DNA of 64,000 bases, taken from positions 94,065,778-94,129,777 of the forward strand of contig OZ007567.1 in the NCBI GenBank assembly GCA_963931925.1, given 5' to 3'. Positions within the stretch are counted from its first letter, which is position 1. Each line of letters opens with the position of its first letter. This document shows positions 1-11,017 of the stretch, one piece after another. Source of the DNA: Onchidella celtica (taxonomy: Eukaryota; Mollusca; Gastropoda; Systellommatophora; Onchidiidae). The position numbers and the translations under genes were made by a program. Under the pieces are notes generated by a model. The model had not been told where the DNA came from. It saw only the letters and a program-made list of their open reading frames with translations, and made no database searches.

Positions 1-2
1 GT

Positions 3-59
3 GGCACTGATTACAGCACATGTCACTACGCTGCATGCGTCAAGGAAGTGGTGGGTTGA
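3..59 (+). CDS. Possible 3' end of a gene entering from the left
   Basis: The third plus-strand frame is open from the window edge and reads 18 residues, including CHYAACVKEVVG, before TGA at 57-59. The codon choice looks protein-like. Frame 1 is also open here, so the reading is not certain. No domain can be recognised from so short a piece. If real, it is the last exon of a gene lying mostly outside the window. Confidence 0.22.
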   Translation, partial: GTDYSTCHYAACVKEVVG

Positions 60-1253
60 CTTTTTTCTTTCCTCAATATTTTGTATGTCATTTTTGTTTT
101 TGTTGTACGGTTTTGTCCTGAGGGTTTTACAATGTTAGTTCCATTATTGGAGTGGAGTTGAAATTAAGTGAACTTAAAAAGATGAATGTCAAGATATTGT
201 TGTGGTTTTCTGGAATAAACAAAGTCTGCTTTGCAGGGTGGGGTGATAAGTCTGTAGGAATGGCCATGGGCGGCAAGCATGTAATTTGTATTACCATGAC
301 AAAATGGTGGCAAGTAAATTACATTACTTTATCACCTGACAATCCAATTACATGTAAGTGAAAACAAAATATATTGTGCAGTGATTCACTGATGCAGATG
401 AACCTCAAATAATATTAATTCAATGTATGTACATGTATAATGAAAGAACTACGAAGTTCAAATATTCCCACCATAAATTTACATTTTTATATGTCAGGAG
501 TGTTGTCAAAGGTTTGGCTTCCCTAGCCAAAAGCAAGTAGGGGCCTACATGTACAATAAATGCATAATGTGTTAAGTTTAGATCATTACAAAGTTCTTGC
601 TGAATGTGGCAGTTTTTTGAAGTTGCATTACAAATGGTCACCTTAATGAATTTTCAGTCAGGCATTAGTGCAAAGTACCTAAATCATGTTTCCACTCCTT
701 TTTTTTATAAAGTTTAGGCCCCCTTGTTCATGTGTTAGTCATAAGAAGAGAAAACAATCATTATAGATTAATTAAGTGAAAGGAACTTTAAAACGTTATC
801 ACAGTCATACTTGCTGGTCATGTTATTGCTCAATATTTTGACCATTAGTGCTGTATTTCTAAGAGAGTAACAACATGCAGAATAAGTTTTATTTTCTGGA
901 TACATGCATCTTGTCTGGCAGTTCCTTTGTCAAAAAACAGATTCTTATCTGCCAGGATCAATTACATACACATTGTACAATCCACCAATAATCATTGTGA
1001 TAGTGTTGCATATAAAAGTGTCAGTGAAATGGAGGAGATAATAAATCATTAAGTCGCCACTAGTGAGTGTATGTATTTTTCTAAGGAGACTCTTTGTAAT
1101 GTACATGTATTTTACATCTGAATTCCTGGAAATTCATGCACTCTCAGGCAAACAATAAAACTTTCCTTTTAAAACTACATGTATACAATTTCTGACATTA
1201 ATCTCACAACAACTACAAGGAGGCATAAAACATTGGCATGATTTTATCTTAAA
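60..1253. other. Non-coding, no gene seen
   Basis: AT-rich sequence with several TACATGTA-like octamers. The short open frames here have no recognisable domain or good splice context. The right part is probably downstream flank of the minus-strand NR2C2AP gene. Confidence 0.5.
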
Positions 1254-1259
1254 TTTATT
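1254..1259 (-). terminator. Candidate poly(A) signal of NR2C2AP
   Basis: The minus strand reads AATAAA (plus-strand TTTATT) about 115 nt past the NR2C2AP stop codon. Position and hexamer fit a cleavage/polyadenylation signal. No transcript evidence is available here. Confidence 0.4.
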
Positions 1260-1372
1260 CAACTTATTCACATAAAACTTTAAAAGTGTATGAAAAAAAA
1301 AAAAGACATAAATTTCTTTGCAAAAGCATAATATATATGTATTATGTATAAACAACATAAAATAAAACAATA

Positions 1373-4028
1373 TCAGGAAACCTCTCCAAAGATATCCAAC
1401 TTGTAAATTGTAATTCGTCCAAAAAAATCTGTGCTGCTGTCAAACACAACTTTCAGAATCTTCACAGAAACTGGCTGTGGAAGTCTGAATGTCTGAAACA
1501 AGTCAAGCATGATGAAGATGTAATTAAATGTTAATCAATGTTTCATTCATGTTAATCCAGTTTAACCCCTTCATTGCCAGCTATATTATACACTGATATG
1601 CCGGGGAGATTTTGCTTAAAAATGACTACCCGTACAAATTTGCCTATATATATCCTCAAGGACACACTTAACCCCTTCACTGCCTGTAGCTCATACAACG
1701 CACGGGCCTATCCCATCACTCAATATGCCTGTAGCCTGTACGACGTAGTACTAGCCCGCACGACATACAGTCCTTTACATCATTCTGAGAGAGTGATTGC
1801 CTGTTGTCTCCTTATAAAGCGCATCCATGGCCAATGATTGATGTATTTTTACACAGAAAAAAAAAAAAGGCAAATGACACGAAATTAATGAAAACAAACA
1901 GTAAACAGTGCTGACATCTTCACCCCCCCCCCCCCCCCACAATTTCTCAAAAGAATTACATGTATATTGTACAATACACCAATAATCAAAATAAGAAAGA
2001 TTATGACCCCTGACATGCCATAACCTATGAATTTTGTCAAGAACTAAAATCAAGTATTCACATTTATAAAGGTGGAAACGCAAGGCAAAAATGGCATCTC
2101 ATTTCAAAGGCAGTTTCAAAATAAATATATTTACAGTACATGAACTGCTGTCTCATTTAAAATTCATGTCATATTTTTTCCATAATCTTGCAAAGGAAAG
2201 ACGTTTAGAAGTCAATGACAATGCCTATTTTGATTTAAATGAACCATTTCTAACAACTCCGAATATTCTCAGTTTCTTGTGACTTCGTTAACTGGGCTCT
2301 GAGGCAGTAACAAACTCAACTAACTAGCAAGATTACCGTCTGACCTGCAACTGATTGATGTCTTGTGGATAAAAAGAATGAAACTTGACAAAGTCTCCAC
2401 CAGCAGCTTGAGAGGAGGCCAACCAACAGTCCTTGCCAACAAAACCTCCTTGGAACTGAATCTGTATTTCTGTTATTTTGATGTCTTGATTAAACTCCAC
2501 CATCACCCACTGAGGTTTACCCTGAAATGGGGTGACAACAATTAGTAGGTGGTCCAAACTGATTTTTATTTTTTATCACAGCTCACCAGTTATTGTCTAA
2601 TCTGATGGAGCTTGCTTTTCTAAGAATTTTGATACCAAATTTGTCATTCTTGCTTAAAGGGTTTGAAAGTTATGGCATTTTCAAAAGTGAAAAAACACCT
2701 TGAATTTGCTACCTTTTGCAGATTGCACAATAGTCCAACTTTGACCTCCCATAAAATGACTGTTTATTGAGTCACAGCATTAAAAATTATCAGTTTCCAA
2801 GTCAAGGGGGTGTACATTACGCTCAATTTTTTTTCGAAGGGTACAAATTTAGTACAAGCATCTCATTTGACTTTTTTTAATCATCAAACGTCATCCGACG
2901 TCAATTTTGTGTGAACTCTTACAAGGGAGACAAAAATAATGTTTTATTTTTTTTTAACTGAAAATTAGGTCAACCGCGTCACAATTGACTTAGCACTGAG
3001 TGTCAGAAAGAGGTGACGAAATTAAGCATTGGGTGGGTCTATAAAAACAGTCAGCGCTTTGCGCCGAAACATGCCCTAAGTATAATTTTGGCACACCCTG
3101 AAAATACAAAGGCTGAGGTTCATTTGCGTATAATTTTGATCCTGATCAATTAAAGTTTCCGCCAGTTTCTCGATCAACAAACTTTTCAACAAACAATTTT
3201 TAAAGGAATTTCAACTTAAAACAGGATGAAAAATACATTGAATTAAACCTCATTTATCTGGCTTTCTGTGTGAGTTATTTTCAAACACCTGCGCTATACG
3301 CTACATCAGCACGACGCTCCGAAGTCCTTTGTTATGAGGGTATGTGCGGCTCAGCTCGAAAACGGCAAGACTGTGTCTGGTTCAAGCAATAAAAACACAT
3401 GGCTACACACATTAAACAATACAAAAGATAATACACTTTGGCAGAGGAAGACTTGAACTTTATTTTGATGTAGGATACACGTCGTTTTACATAAACTCAC
3501 AGCAGTAGTATCCTGGTAATGCTGGCCTAAAATTATCATTATGCCAAAACGGGATTTCGCCCCTTCAGTGGGGCAGTTTGGACTACCTACAATTAGCATT
3601 TGAAACAACAATTAAAAGAGTTAGTACACACGTACTTTTTTTGGTTAATATCATGGCAAATTCAGCTTTTCTCTGAGTCTGTTTACCATGTTGTTGTGGT
3701 TTAAATTTCTTTGGTATTAATTCCCAGTTATTGCAGTGTATTACATTTACATTGTTTTGTAATTTCCAGAATGCAGTAGCCTACTCTGTATCAGTCAAAC
3801 TGATTACATGTATTCAAAGCTGAGTTGTAAAGTGGTTTTGAAATGAAGGAAGACAGAAATGCTTTGCAGCCATGGGACTTTCTCCCTTTGTTATCAAAAT
3901 CATCGATGGATTACAATAAATGTCTTAATCTAAATACCTGATCGGAATTCCAACATGTTTCTTCATCACCATCAAATAAATGGTTCTTTCCAAACTGTTT
4001 CACATCCTTGTTTAACACTGAGCTTACT
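1373..4028 (-). CDS. NR2C2AP: NR2C2AP (nuclear receptor 2C2-associated protein, TRA16) homologue, start exon missing
   Basis: Three minus-strand exons join in frame: 4028-3938, 2521-2345 and 1492-1373 (stop TGA at 1375-1373). All have AG acceptors and GT donors. Together they encode 128 residues. Landmarks that match the vertebrate family are RVSSVLN near the start, then HLFDGDEETCWNSDQ, QIQFQGGF, FYPQDINQLQ and TDFFGRITIY near the end. The fold is a small discoidin/F5-8C-like beta sandwich. In mammals the protein binds the orphan receptor TR4 (NR2C2) and represses its activity. Vertebrate proteins are about 139 residues, so only some 12 N-terminal residues are missing. Exon 4028 begins with one base of a split Arg codon, so the missing exon must end in phase 2 upstream (plus-strand >4028). 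I could not pick that exon. Introns are about 0.85 and 1.4 kb. Identification is from remembered family sequence, not a search. Confidence 0.88.
1562..1720. repeat. Two TTAA-CCCC element ends in direct orientation
   Basis: TTAACCCCTTCATTGCC at 1562 and TTAACCCCTTCACTGCC at 1668 are near-identical and point the same way, inside the last NR2C2AP intron. TTAA followed by CCC is the arrangement of piggyBac-type termini. No matching right end was seen, so these may be truncated copies. Confidence 0.35.
1921..1940. repeat. Poly(C) run
   Basis: An uninterrupted cytosine run of about 17-18 bases inside the last NR2C2AP intron. Confidence 0.8.
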
Positions 4029-5975
4029 CTGCAAAAACATATAAAATTAAGAAAATTTTTTTACAAAAAAAAGAACAACAAACAATGTAAATGTACATGT
4101 ATCAAGTGTGTTAAGAAAAGTGAATGGTGAGTACACGTGAAGCACAATAACTAATTTCTTAGACTTAAAATTGTCATCCATCAGGAAAGAAATGTACATT
4201 GTATATCATGTATGTCTGACTCTAACAAACAATCACATCACAGATTTGTATGAATTACAATGCACAGTAGTAGTCACCTTGTGAGTACCACATGAGTTGT
4301 GTAAATTATCAATATATTTAGGGGCTTCTACTCCTCGTAGCCCATTGTAGGGATAGATACTAGGCTTGAGACTCTATTATATCATTTTTATCAGTACATT
4401 ATCACCATCAGTACCTTCATTCAGCAAAGACCATGGTCTGGAACAGTAATTATAATGACACCCGAATGATCTCTCTCAGAAGATTATATTAAAAAAATAT
4501 TAGCCAGCGCGGAAAGGTAGATTTAATGAAAAGGTAGGGATTTACGGATCCCTACAAGCTTGTGACTTTCTTCAGAGTGGCCGTGTAAGGGGGATGGATC
4601 CCACGGGGTGGAGTCCGGCCAGTTCATCATTCAGGCTTTTAGATCTAGTTAAGTTACAGGGTTGTTTTTTCACATTTAATCTAATGCATGTTTCAGCAAA
4701 TTAACTGTTGCTAAGCACATTAAAACTAAAAGGTGGAGTCTGGCATGGGACCCATTCAGAAGTCTTGGGGAATAGAGAGAGTTACCATGTGAGTCACATA
4801 CAGTGCAATCCTAATATCTCGACATCAGTGGGACCGCCTGACTTGTGCCGAGTAAAGAGAAAGTCGAAATTGCAGATTAGTAGTGGAAGAGAAAAAATGA
4901 AAGTGGGGGGACATCAAACATCATTATTTTCTAGAAAGTAGACTAGAAGTGATGATACCGATACACACAATGTACGGCAGTTAACCAAGAGATCTAGGTC
5001 AAGGCCTTCATGTATCAACAGTGCACGAACATTTTGTGAAAAAAAAACTACTCAGTCTGTAGTACTCTACGTTTACTGTCATGCGCTTATGCATGGCACT
5101 CCGCACTCGCATTAATTACTGAAGCCAAGGGTCATCCTCTGTGTCCACACACCCCTACTCCTACCCCTGCCCGCCAGCACCGCAAAAAGAAATAAAGAGA
5201 TCTTACATGCGGGGAGTTGTGTGGGCATTTTCGGTAGCACAGTAGTAGATCTAGTGCACTTGTTGTGCTCTGGTCGGGGAGAAATGTATCGATAGGCCTG
5301 TAAGAGGAAAGGCTGGAATGACACGTCAAGTTACAGGGAATTATTTAGTAGCATTAAAGAAGGAACAGGTTGGGACTTAAAAGTTGTGTTGAGTTACCCA
5401 GAATGTCGGCAAAGCCAAAAGCCATGTCGAGATAAGTGGATTGGACTGTACTGTAGAGGACTAGCTCACCAGGGGTGGGGCTAGGCTACCCACCCCCACC
5501 CCGAAATATCCTTATTGTGTGACTGATTCTGAAATAGATCTTTACTCCTGAAGGTCTTTCTGAAGAGGCCGGCAATATTAAAGTTCAAACGGTGTGTGTG
5601 TGTGTGTGCCAAAAGCAAAAGGAGGGGGGGGGGGGTCTTCACTGGATTATTGCAGAGTTCATTAAGATTCAGAGTTATCCTGTGGAGGTAGCGGTCATAT
5701 ATGCTTCTATGATAGTATTAAACTAGCTTGCCTATTTTAAAGTGAATGTTCTCTCATTCTCTACCTCGATCGCGTTATTTTGTCTATGATACTACCGGTA
5801 CTAGAGACAGCCATTACAGGCAGGCACAGGAAGCAAGCGTATTGTTGGCACTTGGCACAGCGGAACCAAGCGTTTTCAAATTATTTCGTTGAAATGCAAG
5901 AAGATAATTATAGTTAGGTTTTGTTTGTTAGAGAAATTTTTAATATTTACCATTATTTTAATTTCATATACCTAC
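4029..5975. other. NR2C2AP upstream flank, no exon assigned
   Basis: The missing NR2C2AP start exon and promoter should be here, but no ATG-containing exon with a donor of the right phase stood out. A (GT)n microsatellite lies near 5590-5608 and a poly(G) run near 5623-5634. Confidence 0.45.
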
Positions 5976-6205
5976 CTATGGATACCTATGGATTAATGGG
6001 TCTGGATAGCTAATGCTAGTAAGTGACCCATCTCGATGTTTCCAATATCCGTCAAGCCTGTTTTTAAATGAGTTGATACTATCGGCTTGGACGATGTATT
6101 CTGGGAGTGAATTCCAAGTGCTTATCACTCTTTGGCTAAAAAAGTATCTATGTTTGTCACTTGGGTTCTGATCATAATTATGTTTTGACAGTTCAGGATG
6201 TTCTA
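5976..6205 (-). mobile_element. Non-LTR retrotransposon (CR1-like) reverse-transcriptase C-terminus, truncated
   Basis: The minus strand is open for about 75 codons to TAG at 5978-5976. It carries the common LINE ending: YFFSQRVISTWNSLPEYIV followed by SINSFKNRLDGYW. The motif (F/Y)FxxRVxxxWNSLP...SxxxFKxRLD is typical of CR1-, jockey- and RTE-like reverse transcriptases just past the thumb. Only this 3' piece is present, as expected for a 5'-truncated insertion. Clade assignment is an inference. Confidence 0.75.
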
Positions 6206-6657
6206 TCGTAACTTAGTGTAATCAAAGATACTAATATCTTTGGTGTCATCGTTCAGTAGAATATATAATCTATGAGTGTCATGCACTTCAAAGGACACAC
6301 ATGTGACTTTTACGGCATTATTTGCCTCAAACGTGACTACATCCATAACGAAAGTGAAAATTGCCGTGAGCAGAGGTTCTATGATACTCTATGCCTAAGT
6401 TTCCATGACCTCTTTGTTTCCGACTATAATTTTAAAGGTAGTCTCTCGCAAGTCTTTGCTTGGTAATTTTGTTGGATATAAACGGAGGTAAATATCTATA
6501 GATCTTTCCAGGAACCACATCTTTAGGTTTAACCCAGATCTAGAAAATTATTTCTGGCTCTCCCTCTAGATCTAGACTAAAGCTGTGTTCTCATGTGTAC
6601 GGAAACGACTACGGAAACGAAAATGATATGCGGAAACGACGTGCGGAAATAAAATTT

Positions 6658-6913
6658 GGAAGGAGTTCCGTACTCGAGCGCCAGTATATAGCTACCCCGG
6701 CGGCTTTCCCTGATAAGTCAATCTGACTACTGCCCGGACGAACATCGGCCTACGGCCTCGATGATACAAACTGACTAGACCCTCACGTCGTTACATATCA
6801 ATCATTGCTTTTTTTTCCAATGACAATTGGATAAACTAACAAAATTAATAAGTACCGAAAAAATATATAGGGTTTTTTATCAAAAAGTGGCGCTCGAGTA
6901 AGGTACTCCTCCC
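6658..6913 (+). mobile_element. MITE with 8-bp TSD, CTCGAGCGCC-type TIRs (copy 1, nested)
   Basis: A 256-bp element with terminal inverted repeats GGAAGGAGTTCCGTACTCGA (left) and GGGAGGAGTACCTTACTCGA (right, reverse complement), both continuing GCGCCA/C. The 8-bp TAAAATTT is duplicated exactly at 6650-6657 and 6914-6921. The interior holds the shared core (about 6685-6800), with TAGCTACCCCGGCGGCTTTC and the hairpin CATCGGCCTACGGCCTCGAT. It has no coding capacity. The 8-bp duplication limits the family to hAT, P, Merlin or a similar superfamily; the GG-start fits Merlin better than hAT. Confidence 0.85.
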
Positions 6914-8539
6914 TAAAATTTTGTGTTCCCATGTGTACGGAAACGGAAACGGCCAAAATAAAGGAAATTCTCACTTTTGTTTCTCTAGTCATGAGATTCG
7001 TCCATTGCAGTCTGCAATTTTTTCTCTCTCTTACACCACGGCATCTCTTTCGTCCAGAGCCGAATGCAATTTCTTGCTTTGGGAAGAGGAGTCCGTTTTA
7101 ATATCACTCATCCACCACAGGTATAAAAAGAAAACAGAAACGTCCCCGAGAGCGCCGGTGGTGGGTGAACGAGTATTTCTCCATTCTTTCTTCCAGCTCT
7201 CCACTCAAATTAACACGTTGCAACATAAAATGTATGAGAAATTGGGAAAGAGTTCTGAAATCAACTTTAAATGATTGCTCCCACCTCTTGTTCCATCAAA
7301 TTGTCCGATCCCAAAGAAGCAGACGAATAATGTACTTAAAGACAAACAGAAAGCTTTAGAGGCGATCTTTTTTGCCATCCAGCATTCGAAGCAGTAATGT
7401 TGCCTAATTCGGTACATATATTCTGTTGTGCGTTTTCCAAATCGATTGTTCTGACAGTGTGTTGGAGTAATGTTCCTCATGTGAGCAATGTGCATGTGCG
7501 CGGTATGCGTCAGGGACCTGTGTGCCTTTGATGTTATATTCAATGTAGTTCTACTACTGGTGGTGTGACAACAAATCTCCTAACAATAGAGTGATGAAGT
7601 TATATCTTATCTTATCCTATATTGTTTGTCCCAAGAATTACCATGGTTAACAATGCAACAGATGTTCACTGTTTTATTACAGACATCCCTTTTTTTCCAT
7701 TTTTTAAACGAACCTGTCTTTGCCTGGTAGTGATGTAATTGCAAATAATTCTGATTTCCAAATTTGTATTGGAAAATCTCAGCAATTAAGCTTATATTAG
7801 CCATGAGGTTTTTCTTTTCTTTTCTCTTCTTCGTTAACGCACAATTCTCAAAGACTCCACACTTAAAGCAATCATGTTATGACACAGATATGTATGTCTA
7901 TTATATGTATTCACGTATTTCCATATTCTCAACTCAGGAATGCTGGAATAGAGATCCAAAGACTAGACTTGCTCTACGAGCCGTAAAGGGAAAAGGGGAT
8001 GGGAGAGTGTCAGCGAATGAAAATTGTATATAGGGGCAGGGGAGATGTCGGGAAAGCATGGGGATTGCGCAGTTTTTTAATTATGAAACTGATTTTGTTT
8101 GAAAAGGATAAAGAGGAAAAAAGCAAATTAAGTGGTTGGATTTTGTAAAACTCAAATTGAATAATAGATCTGATTTCTTAAATACAACAGTCAAATAGTA
8201 CATATGTAGATCTAGTCCATACAAAATGCTATCAAGTTTTAGAACATCAAGGCTTTGTCATGCCTTGTCATGGAAAGTCACCTCTAATGGCAGCTCGTAC
8301 GAATGGGGTGGGGGGTTGAAGTCAAGATTGTAAAAGGTGTACAGGGTTAGGGAGTGAATGTAGGGGAAGTGAGACATGGATAAAATCAATCCTACATAGA
8401 CCTACATTTAGCCAAATATAAATACATACAGGGTTGGTGTTAAAACAGCCGTCTGTGAGGTGACCCACTGATGATGATTACTGCATACATTAAGATATCA
8501 GTTTAGCTGGTAATCATTGTGGTCACGTAGCAGCAGTTT

Positions 8540-8880
8540 CTTTACAGCTTTACCAAACAAAAAACACTTTAGTAAAAACGTGAACTCAAAGGATAAAGCA
8601 CAAATTCAACAGTCATATCATTTCTCCCCATCGCCTTTGCTGTACTTTCCCAAATATATTAATTGTGTAAATGGGAGTCCTTGTGGTCTGGCCTCCTCAG
8701 GTCAAAAAGTGTCTTGTTTTGTCTAACAAGCTCAATGAGCTTCTCCATGTCACTGTTTGTTATGTGCCACGGTCTTGGCATCTTTGCAATACGGAGGTTT
8801 CCGCCACACTCTTTGACCCACAGAGCCAGGTTTCCGTTCATACAAAAAAAAAAAGCGCGGGAAAAAAAAGGCGGGAATGA
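8540..8880 (-). pseudogene. Broken MADF (Adf-1/Myb-SANT-like) domain gene of the Harbinger-like element
   Basis: Read on the minus strand from about 8880, an open frame gives MEKLIELVRQNKTLFDLRRP then HKDSHLHN, ending at a stop near 8659. The same frame continues with YIWESTAKAMG. The pattern (L-I-x-x-V-x-x-x-x-x-L-[WF]-D then x-x-x-IWE-x-x-A-x-x-MG) is that of the MADF DNA-binding domain. The premature stop inside the domain marks it as dead. In PIF/Harbinger transposons a MADF/Myb-like partner helps the nuclease enter the nucleus and bind the ends. Its location between Harbinger-like TIRs supports this reading. Confidence 0.6.
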
Positions 8881-9089
8881 CGTAAGTTCCGGCTTGCGGC
8901 AGTGCGGCAAGGGCTAAAAATCGCTACCCAGTGCGAAAAATTTTTTTTAGTCGTTTCCGCACGTCGTAGTCGTTTCCGTTTCCGCACACATGAGAACACC
9001 CTCTCGGTTTTACTACTTGATGGATTTTTTTAGTCGTTTCCGCACGTCGTAGTCGTTTCCGTTTCCGTACACATGAGAACACCCCTTAA

Positions 9090-10128
9090 CAGTAACACGT
9101 AGTAACAGGCCTAGGCTATAAATTTAATTTAGGCTAAATGTTGGTCTAGAGTTAGACTAGAGTAAATTATACTGTCACTGTCTCCATGTCAACAACTTTC
9201 AACAAGGAAATAACTGGAAAGAGTTCCATTTGATTTTGAGTGAGTTATATTGTAACGTGACTTCAGGGGCGTCCCTAAGCAGGGGCTTGCTGCCCCCCTG
9301 GTGAATTAGTCTTCTTGGTGGATGTGTTATATAGTAAATGCGGGGCTCAGCCTTCCATGCATTTGATTGGAAAGGCCCGTCAGTAACTCAGCCTGCAATT
9401 TCAAACAAGTGATTTTTTAATGTAGAATGCTGCAATGCAATCCAAGCATAAAATCACAAATTTTATTAACGCTGTTCCATATGAGTCACACCATAAGGAT
9501 ATTACAAGGATGTGTCTTTTGGAGTGTCTGTAGTGGGGGGGTTGCAAGGGGGGCAGCGCCTAACTGAATTTGTCTTTAGAAGTCATATAGGGGCCTATGG
9601 TATTCCTTCTGATCGATTTATAATACACAGCATTCCAGTGAGGTGCAGCTAATCCCACATAATTTTGCATCACTCCACACTGTGACTGTCTTGGTGATTG
9701 TCAGTGTAGTTTTGTGGTCCATATAGGTTTCTTTTAAATTTGTGTTTGTAAACATGTGATTGTCATGATACACATTTTTACACCTATTTTGGTGTGGGTA
9801 GGGCCCACATGAAAGGTGAATATAAACTAATTTTGATTTCCTTCTGATCTGCTGCTTGGAACTAATCTTTGCTTCCAATATCATGTTCGGGAAAATGGCA
9901 ACACACAGATTTGCAAATCATTTCATTTTATGCTATTGGATGTGTATGCAATTTATGAGGAAAAATTGGATTATAATATTGTCACTAGGATAAGATTCCA
10001 TCCTGCAAAATTTGTTTCTTTGGGTTTTTAATTTTTTGTCATGTACTGATGTAGACTGGTCATCATGTTTTTATTGCTATGGGGTAACCTAATTATCAAT
10101 TTGTTTTAGTGTAAAGTCTGTTTTTTGG
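9090..10128. other. Intergenic, nothing assigned
   Basis: AT-rich spacer with G- and C-rich patches (around 9265-9300 and 9530-9560) but no recognisable gene or paired element ends. Confidence 0.5.
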
Positions 10129-10130
10129 TA

Positions 10131-10954
10131 CAGTAGTCGCTGTCTAAGAACTCGCCGCCTTAGAACCCGATCCGCCTTAGAACCCGCTGTTGCCCTGAAA
10201 CCGTATTTTTTCACTGTAATTTACATGCGTAAGAGCCTGCTCTGAAACAAAAAATCCGCCTAAGAACCCGGCATTTGACCGAGAGATGAGCACACTTTTA
10301 TGTAAAATATCCATATTAAACGCAAAATTCTCTTTCAAGTAGACGGGATAGAACAAAGCCACACAGTACGGTGAAAGAGAACGGGTGGAGGGAAGGTAGG
10401 GTGAGGCGAACCATACCAAGGATGGAGCCCAGTTACGTCTTTCGTGTGCAAGCAGGCCACTCCTAGACTAAATTAGCATAGTCATTACCTAACATCTATT
10501 GTTGTCTGACTCGACAGGCAGAATTTTATACGTAATTGACCACACGCTTGGTTTGCACAGCACATGTACTTAGGGCTGATTGTGGTTATTACACAGGCTA
10601 TCACTGGGACTCGTGTTGTCTAAAATCGGCATAGATCTGTGATTCACAACTTGATTGTTCAGTGAATCATTCCATTTCTTACACATCATTGTAAGAAAAG
10701 AGCATTCTGCTAGCCAACAGTTGTAACTTTGACGGTTCGCAAAAAAAAAAAAAAATTAAAGAAACAAAAATGTCCAACGCATAATAGATTTTCATTATGA
10801 GGTCACGACCCAGGTCCGAGCAATCAAGGGGGATAAAGCCATGGACACTGGTGGTCATGGGTGGCATCCTTTGGCATCCGCGTAAGTGCCCGGTCCACCT
10901 AAGAACCCGCTTTTTCTGTCTCCCGTTGACCGGGTTCTCAGACGGAGACTACTG
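10131..10954. mobile_element. Tc1/mariner-class (pogo/Tigger-like) non-autonomous element
   Basis: The left end is CAGTAGTCGCTGTCTAAGAA, and the reverse complement of the right end is CAGTAGTCTCCGTCTGAGAA. TA is duplicated at 10129-10130 and 10955-10956. CAGTA-starting TIRs with a TA target are characteristic of pogo/Tigger-like elements. Both ends carry repeated 'CCGCCTTAGAACCCG'-like motifs (10153, 10171, 10256, 10895). No transposase frame is visible in the 824 bp, so it is presumably a deletion derivative moved in trans. Confidence 0.75.
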
Positions 10955-11017
10955 TATTCTTGTTTGCATAAACTTTCCAATGGTACAAATTATCAAAAGC
11001 CCTATTAGAAGATTTTA

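Larger units (their letters stand above)
6581..9086. mobile_element. PIF/Harbinger-like DNA transposon, degraded
   Basis: The ends are inverted repeats: AGCTGTGTTCTCATGTGTAC on the left, and AGGGGTGTTCTCATGTGTAC as the reverse complement of the right. TAA is duplicated on each side (6578-6580 and 9087-9089). A 3-bp TWA target site is the hallmark of PIF/Harbinger. Subterminal copies of GGAAACGAC-type repeats lie at both ends. Inside is a broken MADF/Myb-like gene (8540-8880, minus), the kind of accessory DNA-binding protein that accompanies Harbinger nucleases. A short plus-strand stretch near 7140 (RPRERRWWVNEYF) resembles the start of a Harbinger DDE nuclease, but only weakly. A 256-bp MITE is nested at 6658-6913. 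A 176-bp relative with the same ends lies at 26114-26289. Confidence 0.7.

Noticed and set aside
1574..1837. 87-codon plus-strand frame
   Set aside because: Lies within a repeat (TTAACCCCTTC ends) in an NR2C2AP intron, with no domain.
7205..7543. 112-codon minus-strand frame inside the Harbinger-like element
   Set aside because: Composition does not match a transposase or MADF protein. Most likely chance.
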